This document shows positions 17,088 to 27,304 of a DNA stretch of 64,000 nucleotides, piece after piece. Source of the DNA: Chlorobiota bacterium (GTDB lineage Bacteria > Bacteroidota > Ignavibacteria > Tepidaquicellales > OLB5); assembly GCA_022616535.1 (NCBI GenBank), contig JAKEEM010000045.1:1-64000 (forward strand). Direction: 5' to 3'. Every line of letters starts with the position of its first letter. The stretch's first letter is position 1. The position numbers and the translations under genes are program-made. A model generated the notes under the pieces. It searched no databases. It saw nothing but the letters and a program-made list of their open reading frames with translations, and was not told where the DNA came from.

Positions 17088-18233
17088 ATGAGTGTTCGGT
17101 TATTCACTAAAGTATTTTTAACTCTTTTAATTTTTCAGCAAATATCATTCTCACAAACCCGAGATGAGCAGATATTAAAGGGCATCGATTACGTTTACCG
17201 TATTAAGTTCGATTCCGCAAATGCATTGTTCCAATCCTTTATTGACCAGAATCAAAAAGACCCGACAGGATATTTTTTTCAGGCGATGACCGAGTGGTGG
17301 AAAATTTATTTAAACAAAGAGGACCGCTCTAATGACGATAATTACTTAGTGAAAGTCGATAAGTGCATTAAAGTATGCGAAGAGCGGATTGATGAAAATG
17401 AAAACGATGACTGGGCAACGTTTCTGCTTGGGGGAGTAATCGGTTACCGCGGATTTATGAACGTAATGCGCGATAACTGGCTAAAGGCAATCGACGACGG
17501 GCGGGAAGGGCTTAACCTTGTTCAGAAAAGCTATGAAATGAACCCCTCGAATATAGATGCAACGCTTGGACTTGGTATTTATAATTATGCAGTAGACTAC
17601 GTTGTCCAGCGTTACCCGATTTTAAAGGCGGTGCTGTTTTTCTTCCCAAAGGGAAATAAAGAGCTCGGCTTAACCCAGCTTAAAAACTGCGCAGAAAACG
17701 GGAGGTTTTCAAAACCCGAGGCGAATGCTGTGCTTGCATTCATACATCTTTCTTATGAAAAAAATTATATCGAAGCCGAAAAGTATGCTTTAAAGCTAAA
17801 TGCTATGTACCTGGAAAATCCTGTGTTTGAAAGGTTCCTCGGCAGGTGCCACGTGGGACTCTACCGCTGGCAAATGGGCGATTCGCTTTACCGCAAAATG
17901 CTTGTTAAAGCCGATAGCAATATTACAGGGTATAATAATAATTACATAAGACGCGAGGCGAATTATTACCTTGGGCTCTGCCTCTCTCGTGTAAATAATT
18001 TTGATGAAGCACTTAAGTATTACGAGCAAACGATTAACATTTGCAGGCAAATGGAAAAACCGCAGGAGGAATCGCCTTACCACGTTTTTGCAGTCTTAGG
18101 CATTGGAATAATTCATGACCAGAGGTGGAACCGGAGCGAAGCGATTAAGTATTACGATATGGTTTTAAATATGCGCGATGTGGATAACTCCCGCGAAACC
18201 GCACAGAAGTTTAAAACAGAAGGATTTAAGTGA
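17088..18233 (+). CDS. Exported TPR-repeat protein
   Basis: 381 residues. Signal peptide ending ...QQISFSQ, then an all-helical protein with several TPR-like units (e.g. NSANALFQSFIDQNQKDPTG region, YFQ..; clear C-terminal TPRs REANYYLGLCLSRVNNFDEA and VFAVLGIGIIHDQRWNRSEA). Such proteins are periplasmic scaffolds; partner unknown. It ends exactly where the convergent LysM gene ends, with no spacer and no terminator hairpin, so transcripts from the two strands may overlap. Confidence 0.65.
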   Translation: MSVRLFTKVFLTLLIFQQISFSQTRDEQILKGIDYVYRIKFDSANALFQSFIDQNQKDPTGYFFQAMTEWWKIYLNKEDRSNDDNYLVKVDKCIKVCEERIDENENDDWATFLLGGVIGYRGFMNVMRDNWLKAIDDGREGLNLVQKSYEMNPSNIDATLGLGIYNYAVDYVVQRYPILKAVLFFFPKGNKELGLTQLKNCAENGRFSKPEANAVLAFIHLSYEKNYIEAEKYALKLNAMYLENPVFERFLGRCHVGLYRWQMGDSLYRKMLVKADSNITGYNNNYIRREANYYLGLCLSRVNNFDEALKYYEQTINICRQMEKPQEESPYHVFAVLGIGIIHDQRWNRSEAIKYYDMVLNMRDVDNSRETAQKFKTEGFK

Positions 18234-18449
18234 TTAAGGTATAACCAGTTCCTGCCCGGGCTGGATTTTGTTCGGGTCGCTCAGCTTGTCCCTGTTGGCA
18301 TTGAAGATATCCATATAGCGGTTTGCATCTCCGTAGTGTTCTTTGGCAATTTTGCTTAAAGTATCGCCACTTTTGACAGTGTATGTCTTTGTTCCCTTTG
18401 ATGCGCCTCCGGCTTCGTGAGAAGCGCCGCCTGCATTACCGTTTGACAT
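18234..18449 (-). CDS. Small LysM-domain protein
   Basis: 71 residues: a ~20-residue Gly/Ala/Ser-rich leader without a signal peptide, then one LysM domain ([20 protein letters not shown] ... [10 protein letters not shown]). It resembles the LysM part of YgaU-type proteins. LysM binds peptidoglycan GlcNAc chains, but without an export signal its location is unclear. It is the last gene of a seven-gene reverse operon. Confidence 0.8.
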   Translation of the reverse strand: MSNGNAGGASHEAGGASKGTKTYTVKSGDTLSKIAKEHYGDANRYMDIFNANRDKLSDPNKIQPGQELVIP

Positions 18450-18471
18450 TTTTGCCTCCTTGAATTATCCT

Positions 18472-19434
18472 TTATTGGAATATATAACCTACGTTTACTC
18501 TGTGAGTACTTCCGACTTTGCCGAGCGAGTTCAGCGAATAATCGAACATATATTTATCAGCGAATTTTATGCCCAGTCCCGTTGAAAACCCTGCAATACC
18601 GAGCGAGGTGCCGAGCTTCATATCCTGCCGTTTCTCATTGCTGTAACCGAGTCTGACCGCAACGTGTTCGCTGAATGTAAACTCCCCCCCGATTGAAAAT
18701 GACTTAATGTGCTGAATAAGCTTTTCCCTGCTTTCGTTAAGCTTGCTGAACGTTACGCTGATTCTTGCCGGTGTATGCTCAAGCTTTTTGGAGAAGCTTA
18801 ACCTTAAATCAAGAGGCAGTTTTTCCTTGGTATCGATATATGAATCAAGCTGCGCACCGAGATTGTTTACCCCCAGACTGATGCCGATTTGCTGTTCGGG
18901 AATTAAATACAGCAAGCCGAAATCAAGAGCAACAGCAGATGATTTATACTCTGCAATTCCTGAGTAAAGGTATTTTACAGTTACGCCGTAATTAACGACT
19001 TCATAAATGTAATTCGAATATCCTACCGATACCATTAAATCATTTGCACCGAAAGTTTCGCCGGTTGCTACGCCGTTTTCGTCGACTCTATCGAATGAAC
19101 CGTAGTCAAAGTATTTTACGCCTAGACCAAACCAGCCGATATCTTTATACTTCTGCGCGTAAGCAAGCGTTCCGAAATTTATATCCAGCAGGTATTTCCC
19201 GAAACCGCCGGAAACTTTGTTTTGAGTTATTGTGCTTAATGTTGCCGGATTGTAAAACATTGCGTTCGGGTCATCGGTATAGGTATCAAATGCTCCCGCA
19301 AGTGCTGAAGCCCTTGCACCCGGTTCAACTCTCAAGAAGTCAAAAGCCGGGATTTCTGTCTGGGCAAAAACTTTGAAATTTGATAGGAATAAAAGAGTTA
19401 TTAAAGGGACAAAAAAGCCGATTTTTCTAAGCAT
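18472..19434 (-). CDS. PorQ/PorV-family outer membrane barrel
   Basis: 320 residues. Signal peptide (to FKVFAQ), then FLRVEPGARASALAGAF and TDDPNAMFYNPATLS, the family opening, followed by beta strands with aromatic girdles up to RVNVGYIFQ. In T9SS, PorQ works with PorZ and PorU/PorV at the attachment complex; assignment to PorQ rather than another paralogue is tentative. It is co-directional with acylphosphatase upstream (35-bp gap) and LysM downstream. Confidence 0.7.
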   Translation of the reverse strand: MLRKIGFFVPLITLLFLSNFKVFAQTEIPAFDFLRVEPGARASALAGAFDTYTDDPNAMFYNPATLSTITQNKVSGGFGKYLLDINFGTLAYAQKYKDIGWFGLGVKYFDYGSFDRVDENGVATGETFGANDLMVSVGYSNYIYEVVNYGVTVKYLYSGIAEYKSSAVALDFGLLYLIPEQQIGISLGVNNLGAQLDSYIDTKEKLPLDLRLSFSKKLEHTPARISVTFSKLNESREKLIQHIKSFSIGGEFTFSEHVAVRLGYSNEKRQDMKLGTSLGIAGFSTGLGIKFADKYMFDYSLNSLGKVGSTHRVNVGYIFQ

Positions 19435-19469
19435 TTTAATGATTTTGGTTATGAGATGATTATAATTTG

Positions 19470-19754
19470 CTACAATATTTCAAATTTATCGTATTTGTTT
19501 TTAAAGTCAAGCCATTGAACTTTGCAAGTTTCTACCCTGGAATGCGATGGTCCTTCCTTTGCTTTTTTAACCAATTCTTCAAGAAATTCTTTCCTTCCCT
19601 CTGCGGAGATTTCCACGTCTCCGTTAAAAAGATTTCTCGCGAATCCTTTTAATCTGAGTTCACTTGCAATTCTTGCAATAAAATACCTGAATCCGACCCC
19701 CTGAACCCTGCCTGAGACAGTAATTTTAACCGATGATTGTTCAATATGGTTCAC
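19470..19754 (-). CDS. acyP: Acylphosphatase
   Basis: 94 residues, normal size. GRVQGVGFRYFIARIASEL (~15-33) carries the phosphate-binding loop and catalytic Arg; the catalytic Asn is in LKGFARNLFNGDVEI. It hydrolyses acyl phosphates in the cytosol. It is sandwiched in an envelope operon between an EamA transporter (10-bp gap) and a PorQ-like gene. Confidence 0.92.
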   Translation of the reverse strand: MNHIEQSSVKITVSGRVQGVGFRYFIARIASELRLKGFARNLFNGDVEISAEGRKEFLEELVKKAKEGPSHSRVETCKVQWLDFKNKYDKFEIL

Positions 19755-19764
19755 TTGGTATAGT

Positions 19765-20655
19765 TCACTTGTTTACTGCAGATTTTTTTAAAACGTAGTT
19801 TTTAATATATTCAAATGTTTCCGAAAATAATATTCCACCAATCATCAGCACTCCGCCAATGATTTGCAAATAGTTAAAATACTCGTTTATAAATATTACC
19901 GAAAACATTACCGCAGCCGGCTGTTCCCAGGTATATATAATCGATGCTCTTATGGGTGATGTCATCTTCTGGTATTTGTTCAGCAGAATTGTCGTTAAAA
20001 AGGTTGCTAAAATTCCCATATACAAAAATGAGAGTAAATCATTAGCAGTAAAATTAATTAATGAAAAATCTTCAAGTATAAATCCAAGTGCAAAAGAGAC
20101 CAAAGTCACAAACCAAAGCTGCAAAAAAATTAAAGTTTCTATATCATATTTATTTGTGTATACATCGACGTAGATAATGTAAAATGCCCATGCAAATGGA
20201 CAGATTAAAGTTATTAAGTCTCCAATGTTGATTCCGTTCAGATGCGGCTGGGTGAGAAGAAAAAGTCCGATTGTTACAATCAGTACTCCAATCCAGTTTT
20301 CAAACAGAACGGGTTTTTTGATGATAAGAAATTGTGCAAACGGAACGATTAAAATCGTTATTCCGGTTATCAGCGCAGAGTTTGATGCACTTGTATAAAT
20401 CATACCGATTGTCTGTGAGCCAAATCCAACCATCTGAAAAAAACCAAGCACTAAGCCGGCTTTTAAAATATTTGAATCCTTAAGCTGAAGCTTATTAAAA
20501 AAAATTACTGTAAATAAAACGGCTCCGAGTAAAAACCTGATTCCGATAAAATAAAAAGGAGGTATAGTTAACATTGAGACCTTAACTATCGGAAAAGTTC
20601 CTGCCCAGATGGTGGCAACAAAAAACAGCAGAAGCTCGGCTTTAAGTCTTGTCAA
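19765..20655 (-). CDS. EamA/DMT-superfamily transporter
   Basis: 296 residues with ten predicted membrane helices in two EamA repeats: repeat one opens LFFVATIWAGTFPIVKVSML, repeat two LITLICPFAWAFYIIYVDVY. DMT transporters move small metabolites or sugar conjugates across the inner membrane. Direct adjacency (5 bp) to the UbiA-type and GT-C genes raises the possibility that it handles a lipid-linked sugar or precursor, but this is inference. Confidence 0.8.
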   Translation of the reverse strand: MTRLKAELLLFFVATIWAGTFPIVKVSMLTIPPFYFIGIRFLLGAVLFTVIFFNKLQLKDSNILKAGLVLGFFQMVGFGSQTIGMIYTSASNSALITGITILIVPFAQFLIIKKPVLFENWIGVLIVTIGLFLLTQPHLNGINIGDLITLICPFAWAFYIIYVDVYTNKYDIETLIFLQLWFVTLVSFALGFILEDFSLINFTANDLLSFLYMGILATFLTTILLNKYQKMTSPIRASIIYTWEQPAAVMFSVIFINEYFNYLQIIGGVLMIGGILFSETFEYIKNYVLKKSAVNK

Positions 20656-20660
20656 ATACG

Positions 20661-21581
20661 CTAGGGCAAAAGTTTACTTATTAATTGGGGGATGAAGGGA
20701 ATACTTTCCCTGTATATGATAATTAGGGAGATTATAAACCATATTAAAACACATAAGATAATGGGAATATCTTTTGTAACAATTGTCGTTGGAGATTCAC
20801 CCATATTTTTCTGGTGCATAAGATACATATAGCGGAAAATTCCGTAAATGACAAAAGGAGTTGTGTAAATCAGCTTATCCGTTCCGAAAGTAGCGACAGT
20901 TCTTTCCGATACAGTGTATAAAGCGTATGATACAATTGTTCCTGCGGCAACAATTGTATTTATCTGGTCGGCAAACTCAACAGAATATTCCCGTAAGACC
21001 TTTCTCTGCTTTTCGATATTTTCAAGGTTAACGGTTTGCGAAAGCTCGCTTCTCCTTTTGGAAATAGCAAGAAACAATGAAATAAAAATCGTTGTAAGCA
21101 CCATCCAGCTTGAAATCGGAACCGCAATTGCTGCGGCACCGCCGAGAACCCTGAGCATAAATCCGAAAGAAATAAAAAATACATCAAGCAAGACAATAGA
21201 TTTTACGCGAAGGGAATAAACCAGGTTTGTTATTATATACAGAATAATTACAAAAGAAAATACTCTTCTTTGGAAAAAAAGAGCAGCTATAATTATTATA
21301 ATCAGTACTGCAAGAAAAATCAGCGCTTCTTTTATAGCGATTTCTCCCGAAGCAATAGGCCTGTATTTTTTCTTAGGGTGGACTCGGTCTGCTTCAACGT
21401 CGAGTATATCGTTAATTATGTAAACAGCACTTGATGCAAGCGAAAACAAAATAAACGCAGCTATGGAAGGAATAAGATATTCTAAATGGAATACATGTTT
21501 TGAAAAAAGCAACGGAGCAAAAACGAAAAAGTTCTTAATCCACTGCTTAGGCCTTATTAGCTTTACAAAATTTACAATCAT
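20661..21581 (-). CDS. UbiA-family polyprenyl-phosphate phosphoribosyltransferase
   Basis: 306 residues, about nine membrane helices. The Asp-rich site reads NDILDVEADRVHPKKKYRP (~58-76) followed by IASGEI. The HPxKxxRPIASG form is characteristic of decaprenyl-phosphate phosphoribosyltransferase (DPPR synthase) rather than menaquinone or heme prenyltransferases. That enzyme joins PRPP to a polyprenyl phosphate, the first step towards lipid-linked arabinofuranose or ribose. It starts directly after the stop of the GT-C gene, so the two are coupled. Confidence 0.82.
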   Translation of the reverse strand: MIVNFVKLIRPKQWIKNFFVFAPLLFSKHVFHLEYLIPSIAAFILFSLASSAVYIINDILDVEADRVHPKKKYRPIASGEIAIKEALIFLAVLIIIIIAALFFQRRVFSFVIILYIITNLVYSLRVKSIVLLDVFFISFGFMLRVLGGAAAIAVPISSWMVLTTIFISLFLAISKRRSELSQTVNLENIEKQRKVLREYSVEFADQINTIVAAGTIVSYALYTVSERTVATFGTDKLIYTTPFVIYGIFRYMYLMHQKNMGESPTTIVTKDIPIILCVLIWFIISLIIIYRESIPFIPQLISKLLP

Positions 21582-23120
21582 TTAATTTGAGCTGAGTTTA
21601 TCCCATTTAATTTTGTAAACAAACAATTCTATTCCACCGCAAATTGTATTTCTTTCAAGTCTTGCCGAGTAAACTTGCTCAAGTGCGTATGAATAATTTT
21701 CCATTATATATTCATACCAGTCAGGGTAAATAATTATATAGTTTACATCCTTAGATTTAAGCAATTTAAATAATGCTCTGGCTCCTTCTGCATAGCTTAA
21801 TTTTTGAAACTTAAATACTTCGGGCGTTACAAGTCCTGCTAAATCAACTGTGTATTTTTTTGTAATATGTGTAATTGCACCAATATCATTTGTGCCGAAT
21901 GCTTTTTCTTCAGGCAGGTTTGCATTGAGCCAGCTTCCGATTTTCACCTGCTGGTTATTGATATTTTCAACGTTCCATCCCAAGGCATTAGCAAATACAA
22001 CTGCGCTGTTTATTGAAAAAATCAGAACAAGCACAATTGAAATTTTTCGCAGCAAATTATGATTTCTGTGTTCTTTACTTTGTATATGTAAATGAATTTT
22101 ACGCAATATATAAATTGAAATAATGTTAATAAATGGAATAAGAGGAATTAAATATCTTCCGTGATGGCGCCAGTTTGGTGCAGCAATCGAGGACACTGCC
22201 GGAAGCAGAATAACCCACAGATTAATTAAAAGAAATTTTTTGTCAGCTCTCTTTGTCATAAGCGAATAAACAAAATAACCCATTGCAGAAAACCACAGCA
22301 AAACAATGAGCAAATTATCTTTTACAAATAACTTTCCTGTTTCAATAAGGTATTTAAAATCAGGTAAGTATTTAACAGAACCAACTTGTCCTTCATATGT
22401 GCTCGGAAGAAAACCTCCAGTATGAACATAGCTGAATACTGGGTATGGAATTATCAGGACTATGAAAATTAAAAATGACAGTAAAAAACTCTTTATATTT
22501 TGCTTTATGTTATTTTTGTAAAGGATTAACGAAACTAGATAATATATTCCTGCCAGAAGATACGTCTCCGGTCTAACGTTAGCGGCAATTCCCAAGAGCA
22601 ATCCGTTTGCAATGAATGACTTTTTGTTTTCAAGTTCTTTCAGGTGATTTTTAAAAATCAAGATACTCAGCCAGCAGAATAGAGTAATTTCCATTCCCGA
22701 AAGCGATGACCAAAGCAGCCTTCCGCAAAGCATTGTAATCAGCGTAATAAATAATGAATATAATGCTTCAAATCCGAGTTTTAAGCAAAGCTTGTATAAT
22801 TCAGTTAATACTAAAAGAAAAAATAAGGAGCTTGTAATTAATGCAAAGGGAAGTACAGCTGCCTGTGAGAATAAAAACGGTATGCTTAAAACTATAACCC
22901 AGAGCGGTGAGGTTGTTCCGGGTGTCGGCTCACCAATATTGTACTCAAAAAAATCCCCTTTTGAAAAATTTTCCGCAAAACGGAAGTGAATCCATGTATC
23001 ATCAAGCGGAACACCCAACCGGTGTCCTGCTATTTGATATTCTGCAATTAAATAAAAAATCTGTAAAAAAATATAAAGTAAAACAATCGTTAAAATGTGC
23101 TTATCGGCATTTTTAAACAT
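21582..23120 (-). CDS. GT-C family membrane glycosyltransferase
   Basis: 512 residues, about eleven membrane helices. The first periplasmic loop has LDDTWIHFRFAENFSKGDFF and GEPTPGTTSPLWV, which provides the acidic pair typical of GT-C enzymes that use polyprenyl-phosphate sugars. The C-terminal ~120 residues form a soluble periplasmic domain. It lies flush against the mutase gene on one side and the DPPR-synthase-like gene on the other. Role: probable transfer of a lipid-linked sugar to an envelope acceptor. Confidence 0.7.
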   Translation of the reverse strand: MFKNADKHILTIVLLYIFLQIFYLIAEYQIAGHRLGVPLDDTWIHFRFAENFSKGDFFEYNIGEPTPGTTSPLWVIVLSIPFLFSQAAVLPFALITSSLFFLLVLTELYKLCLKLGFEALYSLFITLITMLCGRLLWSSLSGMEITLFCWLSILIFKNHLKELENKKSFIANGLLLGIAANVRPETYLLAGIYYLVSLILYKNNIKQNIKSFLLSFLIFIVLIIPYPVFSYVHTGGFLPSTYEGQVGSVKYLPDFKYLIETGKLFVKDNLLIVLLWFSAMGYFVYSLMTKRADKKFLLINLWVILLPAVSSIAAPNWRHHGRYLIPLIPFINIISIYILRKIHLHIQSKEHRNHNLLRKISIVLVLIFSINSAVVFANALGWNVENINNQQVKIGSWLNANLPEEKAFGTNDIGAITHITKKYTVDLAGLVTPEVFKFQKLSYAEGARALFKLLKSKDVNYIIIYPDWYEYIMENYSYALEQVYSARLERNTICGGIELFVYKIKWDKLSSN

Positions 23121-24800
23121 TTAAAATACAACCTGTTCTTCATAAACTCCGAAGGGCTCTTTTAGTGCGTTGCACATTTCACCCAATGTAACATAGTTTC
23201 TTGAGCAGTCAAGTATTTTGGGCATTAAGTTTGTCCCGTCATTTGCAGCCTGGACAAGCGCGCTCAGGCATTCTTTTACCTTATCATTATTCCTCGATGT
23301 ACGCAGTTCCCTTAAGCGCGCAATTTGCATTCTTTCAACCTCTTTTGAAATTTTTAATATCGGAATTTCAAGTTTTTCTTCTTCCTCTTCGAATTCGTTT
23401 ACACCAACAATGATTTTTTCCTTTGCGTCAAGCTCCATTTGATACTTGTATGCCGCGTCTGCTATTTCTTTTTGGAAAAATCCTGCTTCAATCGCTGGTA
23501 TTACCCCTCCAAGTGCATCGATTTTTTCAAAATACTTTTCGGCCTGGTCTTCCATTTTCTTAGTCAATGCTTCAATGTAATAGCTTCCGCCGAGCGGGTC
23601 AATAGTATTGATGACTCCGTGTTCGTATGCGATTATTTGCTGAGTTCTTAAAGCAATCTTTACAGCCCTATCTGATGGAAGAGCAAGAGTTTCATCCATT
23701 GAATTTGTGTGAAGGCTTTGTGTTCCGCCGAGAACAGCAGCCAGACCTTCGATAGCCGTTCGGATAATATTATTTTCCGGCTGCTGTGCCGTTAACGAAC
23801 ATCCGGCAGTCTGTGTATGAAATCTTAATGTCCAAGACTTAGGATTTTTAGCTTTGTATTTATAACGCATTCTTTTTGCGTAAATTTTTCTTGCGGCGCG
23901 GAATTTTGCAATCTCTTCAAAGAAATCCAAATGCGAGTTAAAGAAAAATGATATACGGGGAGCAAATGAATCAACGTCCATTCCTCTTTCAATGCATGCT
24001 TCGATATATGCAAACCCGTCAGCCAGCGTAAAAGCCAGTTCCTGCGCGGCAGTTGAACCGGCTTCCCTAATGTGATAACCGCTTACCGATACAGGGTTAA
24101 ACTGCGGAACCATATCCCTGCAGTATTCAATCATATCAACAATAATTCTCATCGAAGGTTCTGGATTATAAATGAACTCCTTCTGTGCAATGTATTCTTT
24201 CAAAATATCGTTTTGCAAAGTTCCTCGAAGCCTGTTGAATGCAACGCCCTGCAATTCAGCTTCGGCAAGATAAAAAGCAAACACCATAGCGGCGGGTGAG
24301 TTAATTGTCATAGAAGTTGATACTTTATCAAGCGGAATGCCGCCAAATAAAATTTTCATATCCTCAAGTGAAGAAACTGCAACCCCGCATATTCCGACTT
24401 CGCCTTCGGAAAGCTCATCGTCTGAATCCCAGCCCATTAAGGTCGGCAAATCGAATGCGGTTGAAAGTCCCGTCTGCCCGTGTTCAAGAAGATATTTAAA
24501 GCGCTTATTTGTATCTTCGGGGGAGCCGAATCCCGCAAACTGGCGCATTGTCCACAGCTTTCCGCGGTAAAGATTCTGATGTATACCCCTCGTATAGGGA
24601 AACTCACCCGGGAAGCCGATTTCCTTATCATAGTCAATATCCTTTGTATCCTCAGGTGAATATACGAGCTCAATATTTTCTCCGCTTAAGGAAGTGAACT
24701 TCATGCCGTTAGTGGCCACTTTTTCGGCGGATTCAAGCCACTTTTTCTTGGATTTGCTCTTGTTCAGCAGTGGATTTGCTTTGCCGTTCTCTTTAGACAT
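23121..24800 (-). CDS. Acyl-CoA mutase large subunit (methylmalonyl-CoA mutase family)
   Basis: 559 residues, the size of large subunits that lack the B12 domain. [20 protein letters not shown] (~68-87), [46 protein letters not shown] and [18 protein letters not shown] cover the TIM-barrel active site. It needs a separate cobalamin-binding subunit, which is not in the window. Substrate (methylmalonyl-, isobutyryl- or 2-hydroxyisobutyryl-CoA) cannot be settled by eye. It heads the reverse envelope operon, an unusual place for it. Confidence 0.88.
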   Translation of the reverse strand: MSKENGKANPLLNKSKSKKKWLESAEKVATNGMKFTSLSGENIELVYSPEDTKDIDYDKEIGFPGEFPYTRGIHQNLYRGKLWTMRQFAGFGSPEDTNKRFKYLLEHGQTGLSTAFDLPTLMGWDSDDELSEGEVGICGVAVSSLEDMKILFGGIPLDKVSTSMTINSPAAMVFAFYLAEAELQGVAFNRLRGTLQNDILKEYIAQKEFIYNPEPSMRIIVDMIEYCRDMVPQFNPVSVSGYHIREAGSTAAQELAFTLADGFAYIEACIERGMDVDSFAPRISFFFNSHLDFFEEIAKFRAARKIYAKRMRYKYKAKNPKSWTLRFHTQTAGCSLTAQQPENNIIRTAIEGLAAVLGGTQSLHTNSMDETLALPSDRAVKIALRTQQIIAYEHGVINTIDPLGGSYYIEALTKKMEDQAEKYFEKIDALGGVIPAIEAGFFQKEIADAAYKYQMELDAKEKIIVGVNEFEEEEEKLEIPILKISKEVERMQIARLRELRTSRNNDKVKECLSALVQAANDGTNLMPKILDCSRNYVTLGEMCNALKEPFGVYEEQVVF

Positions 24801-24829
24801 AATATTTGTTACAATTAGTTATTAGTCTG

Positions 24830-24837
24830 CAAAAATA
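24830..24837 (-). promoter_or_regulatory. -7 box upstream of the mutase operon
   Basis: On the reverse strand TATTTTTG matches TAnnTTTG and lies ~30 bases before the ATG. No TTG is found 20 bases upstream, so it is a partial promoter match. The rest of the divergent 172-bp gap is AT-rich without other recognised sites. Confidence 0.4.
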
Positions 24838-24957
24838 CAGATTTTTAATTAACTTATCTATATACTTAAAGCTTTCATAGTGCATAAATAAACTAATTTT
24901 CACAGTTTTTTGTTCAAATTATTGGCGTAGTGGCTTTATATATTATTAGTTTTTATT

Positions 24958-24965
24958 TAATTTTG
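24958..24965 (+). promoter_or_regulatory. -7 box directly before the moeB-like gene
   Basis: TAATTTTG matches TAnnTTTG and ends only 7 bases before the ATG at 24973, so a transcript from it would be leaderless or nearly so. The -33 element is not evident. Confidence 0.35.
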
Positions 24966-24972
24966 ACAGCTA

Positions 24973-26175
24973 ATGCAAAAATCTATTGAAGATATATTAG
25001 TTTCCGTAGAGCTTACACCAAAGGAAATTGAACGTTATTCAAGGCATCTTGTAATTCCAGAAGTCGGAATTGAAGGGCAGCAGAAGCTTAAATCAGCCAG
25101 AGTGCTAATGATTGGTGTTGGCGGGCTTGGCTCGCCAATGGGAATGTATCTTGCAGCTGCGGGAGTTGGAAAAATTGGTATCGTTGATTTTGATAAAGTA
25201 AGCTATTCAAACCTGCAAAGGCAGATTATTTATTCAACCGATGATGTTGGAAAATCAAAAGCATCACTTGTTAAGCAAAAGTTGAATTCCATTAACCCGA
25301 ATGTTGAAATTGAAATTTATGATACAAAACTTACAAAGGATAATGCGTTTGAAATCATAAAAGATTATGATGTAATTGCCGACGGCTCCGATAACTTCGC
25401 AACAAGATACCTTGTTAATGATGCATGCGTTTTACTTGGCAAGCCGTTTGCTTACGGCAGCATTTTGAGATTTGACGGCCAGGTTTCGTTTTTCAATCCA
25501 AAAACAGGACCGTGCTACAGGTGTCTATACCCTGAACCGCCAAATCAGGGTGAAGTTCCTTCATGCGAAGAAGGCGGTGTGCTCGGCGTGCTGCCGGGAA
25601 TAATCGGCTCAATACAGGCAAGCGAGGTTATAAAATATATTATCGGAAAAGGCGATTTATTAACAGGAAGACTGCTGATGCTTGATGCTTTGAAAATGAA
25701 ATTTAAAGAAATTAAATTCTCAAAGAATCCGGATTGTCCTGTTTGCGGTGAAAATCCTTTAATTACCGAATTAATAGATTACGAACAGTTTTGCAATAAC
25801 AATTCTTTTAGTAATAAAATCAAATCAGAAAACCAAATGACAAATAATTCCGAGTGGCAAATCACCGTTGAAGAACTTAAACAGAAAATGGATAGCGGGG
25901 AAAAGTTTTTTCTGCTTGATATAAGAGAACCGTTTGAAACACAGATATCATCAATCGGGGGGAATTTGATTCCCTTGAGCGAGCTTAGAGACAGATTAAA
26001 TGAGCTGCCTCAAAACAAAGATGAGGAGCTTATCATTTACTGCAGAACAGGCAACCGGAGCCATCATGCAATGGTTTACTTGCGAGATGAAGAAGGTTAC
26101 TCCAAAGCAAAGAATCTGCTCGGCGGAATTCACGCCTGGCACGACAGGATTGACCCCGAAGTTAAAAAGTATTAA
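24973..26175 (+). CDS. moeB: MoeB/ThiF-like adenylyltransferase with C-terminal rhodanese
   Basis: 400 residues. E1-like domain: ERYSRHLVIPEVGIEGQQKL (~19-38), MIGVGGLGSPMGMYLAAAG (ATP site), YSNLQRQI, the Cys pairs CYRC and CPVCGENP for zinc. Rhodanese domain at ~295-400 with the active Cys in IIYCRTGNRSHHA. It adenylates and sulfurates the C-terminus of a MoaD/ThiS-type carrier for molybdopterin, thiamine or tRNA thiolation. The two-domain form is of the MoeZ/MOCS3 kind. It precedes nadA by 3 bp; a sulfur or Fe-S link is plausible but inferred. Confidence 0.88.
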   Translation: MQKSIEDILVSVELTPKEIERYSRHLVIPEVGIEGQQKLKSARVLMIGVGGLGSPMGMYLAAAGVGKIGIVDFDKVSYSNLQRQIIYSTDDVGKSKASLVKQKLNSINPNVEIEIYDTKLTKDNAFEIIKDYDVIADGSDNFATRYLVNDACVLLGKPFAYGSILRFDGQVSFFNPKTGPCYRCLYPEPPNQGEVPSCEEGGVLGVLPGIIGSIQASEVIKYIIGKGDLLTGRLLMLDALKMKFKEIKFSKNPDCPVCGENPLITELIDYEQFCNNNSFSNKIKSENQMTNNSEWQITVEELKQKMDSGEKFFLLDIREPFETQISSIGGNLIPLSELRDRLNELPQNKDEELIIYCRTGNRSHHAMVYLRDEEGYSKAKNLLGGIHAWHDRIDPEVKKY

Positions 26176-26178
26176 CAA

Positions 26179-27153
26179 ATGGAAACTGGCATATTAACTG
26201 AACCTCAAACTAACTTTACACTGAATTTAGAAGCGCTGAATTTAGAAGAGGAAATCCTTGCGTTAAAGAAAAAGCTTAATGCAGTAATCCTTGCGCATTA
26301 TTACCAGGAATCCGAAATACAGGATTTGGCTGATTTTATCGGCGACTCTCTTGAGCTTTCCAAACGCGCCGCTTCAACCGATGCCGATATAATTGTTTTT
26401 GCAGGCGTTCATTTTATGGCTGAGACGGCTAAGATTTTAAATCCTTCCAAAAAAGTTTTAATACCTGATTTAAACGCGGGCTGCTCGCTTGCCGAAGGAT
26501 GTCCAGCGCCGGTGTTTAAAAAATTTAAAGAACTGCACCCGGACCATATTGTAATAAGCTATATAAACTGCTCAGCCGCTGTAAAGGCGTTAAGTAATAT
26601 TATCTGCACTTCGTCAAATGCGGTAAAGATTATTGAGCAGATTCCCAAAGAGCAGAAAATAATTTTTGCGCCTGATAAAAATCTCGGGCGGTATATAATG
26701 AAAAAAACCGGGCGTAGCATGCTGCTTTGGGACGGAAGCTGCATAGTGCATGAAACATTCAGCGACAGAAAGATTTTGCTATTGAAGGCGGAAAATCCAA
26801 ATGCTCTTTTAATTGCACACCCCGAATGCGAGGAAGCAATTTTAAACAGGGCTGATTTTATCGGCTCAACAAGCGCTTTGCTGAGGTTTACATATGAGTC
26901 GGATGCTAATGAGTTCATTATTGCAACCGAAGAAGGCATAATCCACCAGATGCTGAAGAAATCCCCGCATAAGAAATTCATTCCTGCCCCTCCGAATTCG
27001 AGCTGTGCGTGCAATGAGTGTCCTTATATGAAATTAAACACAATGGAGAAGCTTTACCTCTGCATGAAGGACCAAAAGCCGGAGATTATTCTTGACGAGG
27101 AAATTAGAATAAAAGCCCTGAAGCCAATCCAAAGAATGCTTGAGATGAGCTAA
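26179..27153 (+). CDS. nadA: Quinolinate synthase
   Basis: 324 residues. [44 protein letters not shown] and [14 protein letters not shown] give the first ligand Cys. [13 protein letters not shown] follows. A later Cys is in [10 protein letters not shown] and the last is in the [12 protein letters not shown] region. The enzyme condenses iminoaspartate with dihydroxyacetone phosphate to quinolinate using a [4Fe-4S] cluster, in NAD synthesis. nadB and nadC are not in the window. Transcription probably comes from the moeB side. Confidence 0.95.
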   Translation: METGILTEPQTNFTLNLEALNLEEEILALKKKLNAVILAHYYQESEIQDLADFIGDSLELSKRAASTDADIIVFAGVHFMAETAKILNPSKKVLIPDLNAGCSLAEGCPAPVFKKFKELHPDHIVISYINCSAAVKALSNIICTSSNAVKIIEQIPKEQKIIFAPDKNLGRYIMKKTGRSMLLWDGSCIVHETFSDRKILLLKAENPNALLIAHPECEEAILNRADFIGSTSALLRFTYESDANEFIIATEEGIIHQMLKKSPHKKFIPAPPNSSCACNECPYMKLNTMEKLYLCMKDQKPEIILDEEIRIKALKPIQRMLEMS

Positions 27154-27157
27154 TACG

Positions 27158-27303
27158 GTTGCAGGTTGCAAGTTGCAGATTACAAATTAACGATATTTCT
27201 GAAATTTCCAAGCGTTGAATTTTGAAACATTTTCTGCTGCCTGATAGCTCAAACCAGAAATTCACGATATTTCTGAGAATCCCAACCGATGAATTTTGAG
27301 ACA
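27158..27303. repeat. Degenerate tandem and 40-bp direct repeats after nadA
   Basis: A run of imperfect gttgcag units (27158-27182) is followed by two 40-bp direct repeats, 27190-27229 and 27264-27303. Both begin acgatatttctga and end with a tgaattttgaRaca sequence. No open reading frame runs through them. They mark the left end of the gene-free tract. Confidence 0.75.
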
Positions 27304-27304
27304 A

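Noticed and set aside
26559-27014. 151-codon reverse open frame within nadA
   Set aside because: Antisense shadow of the quinolinate synthase gene.
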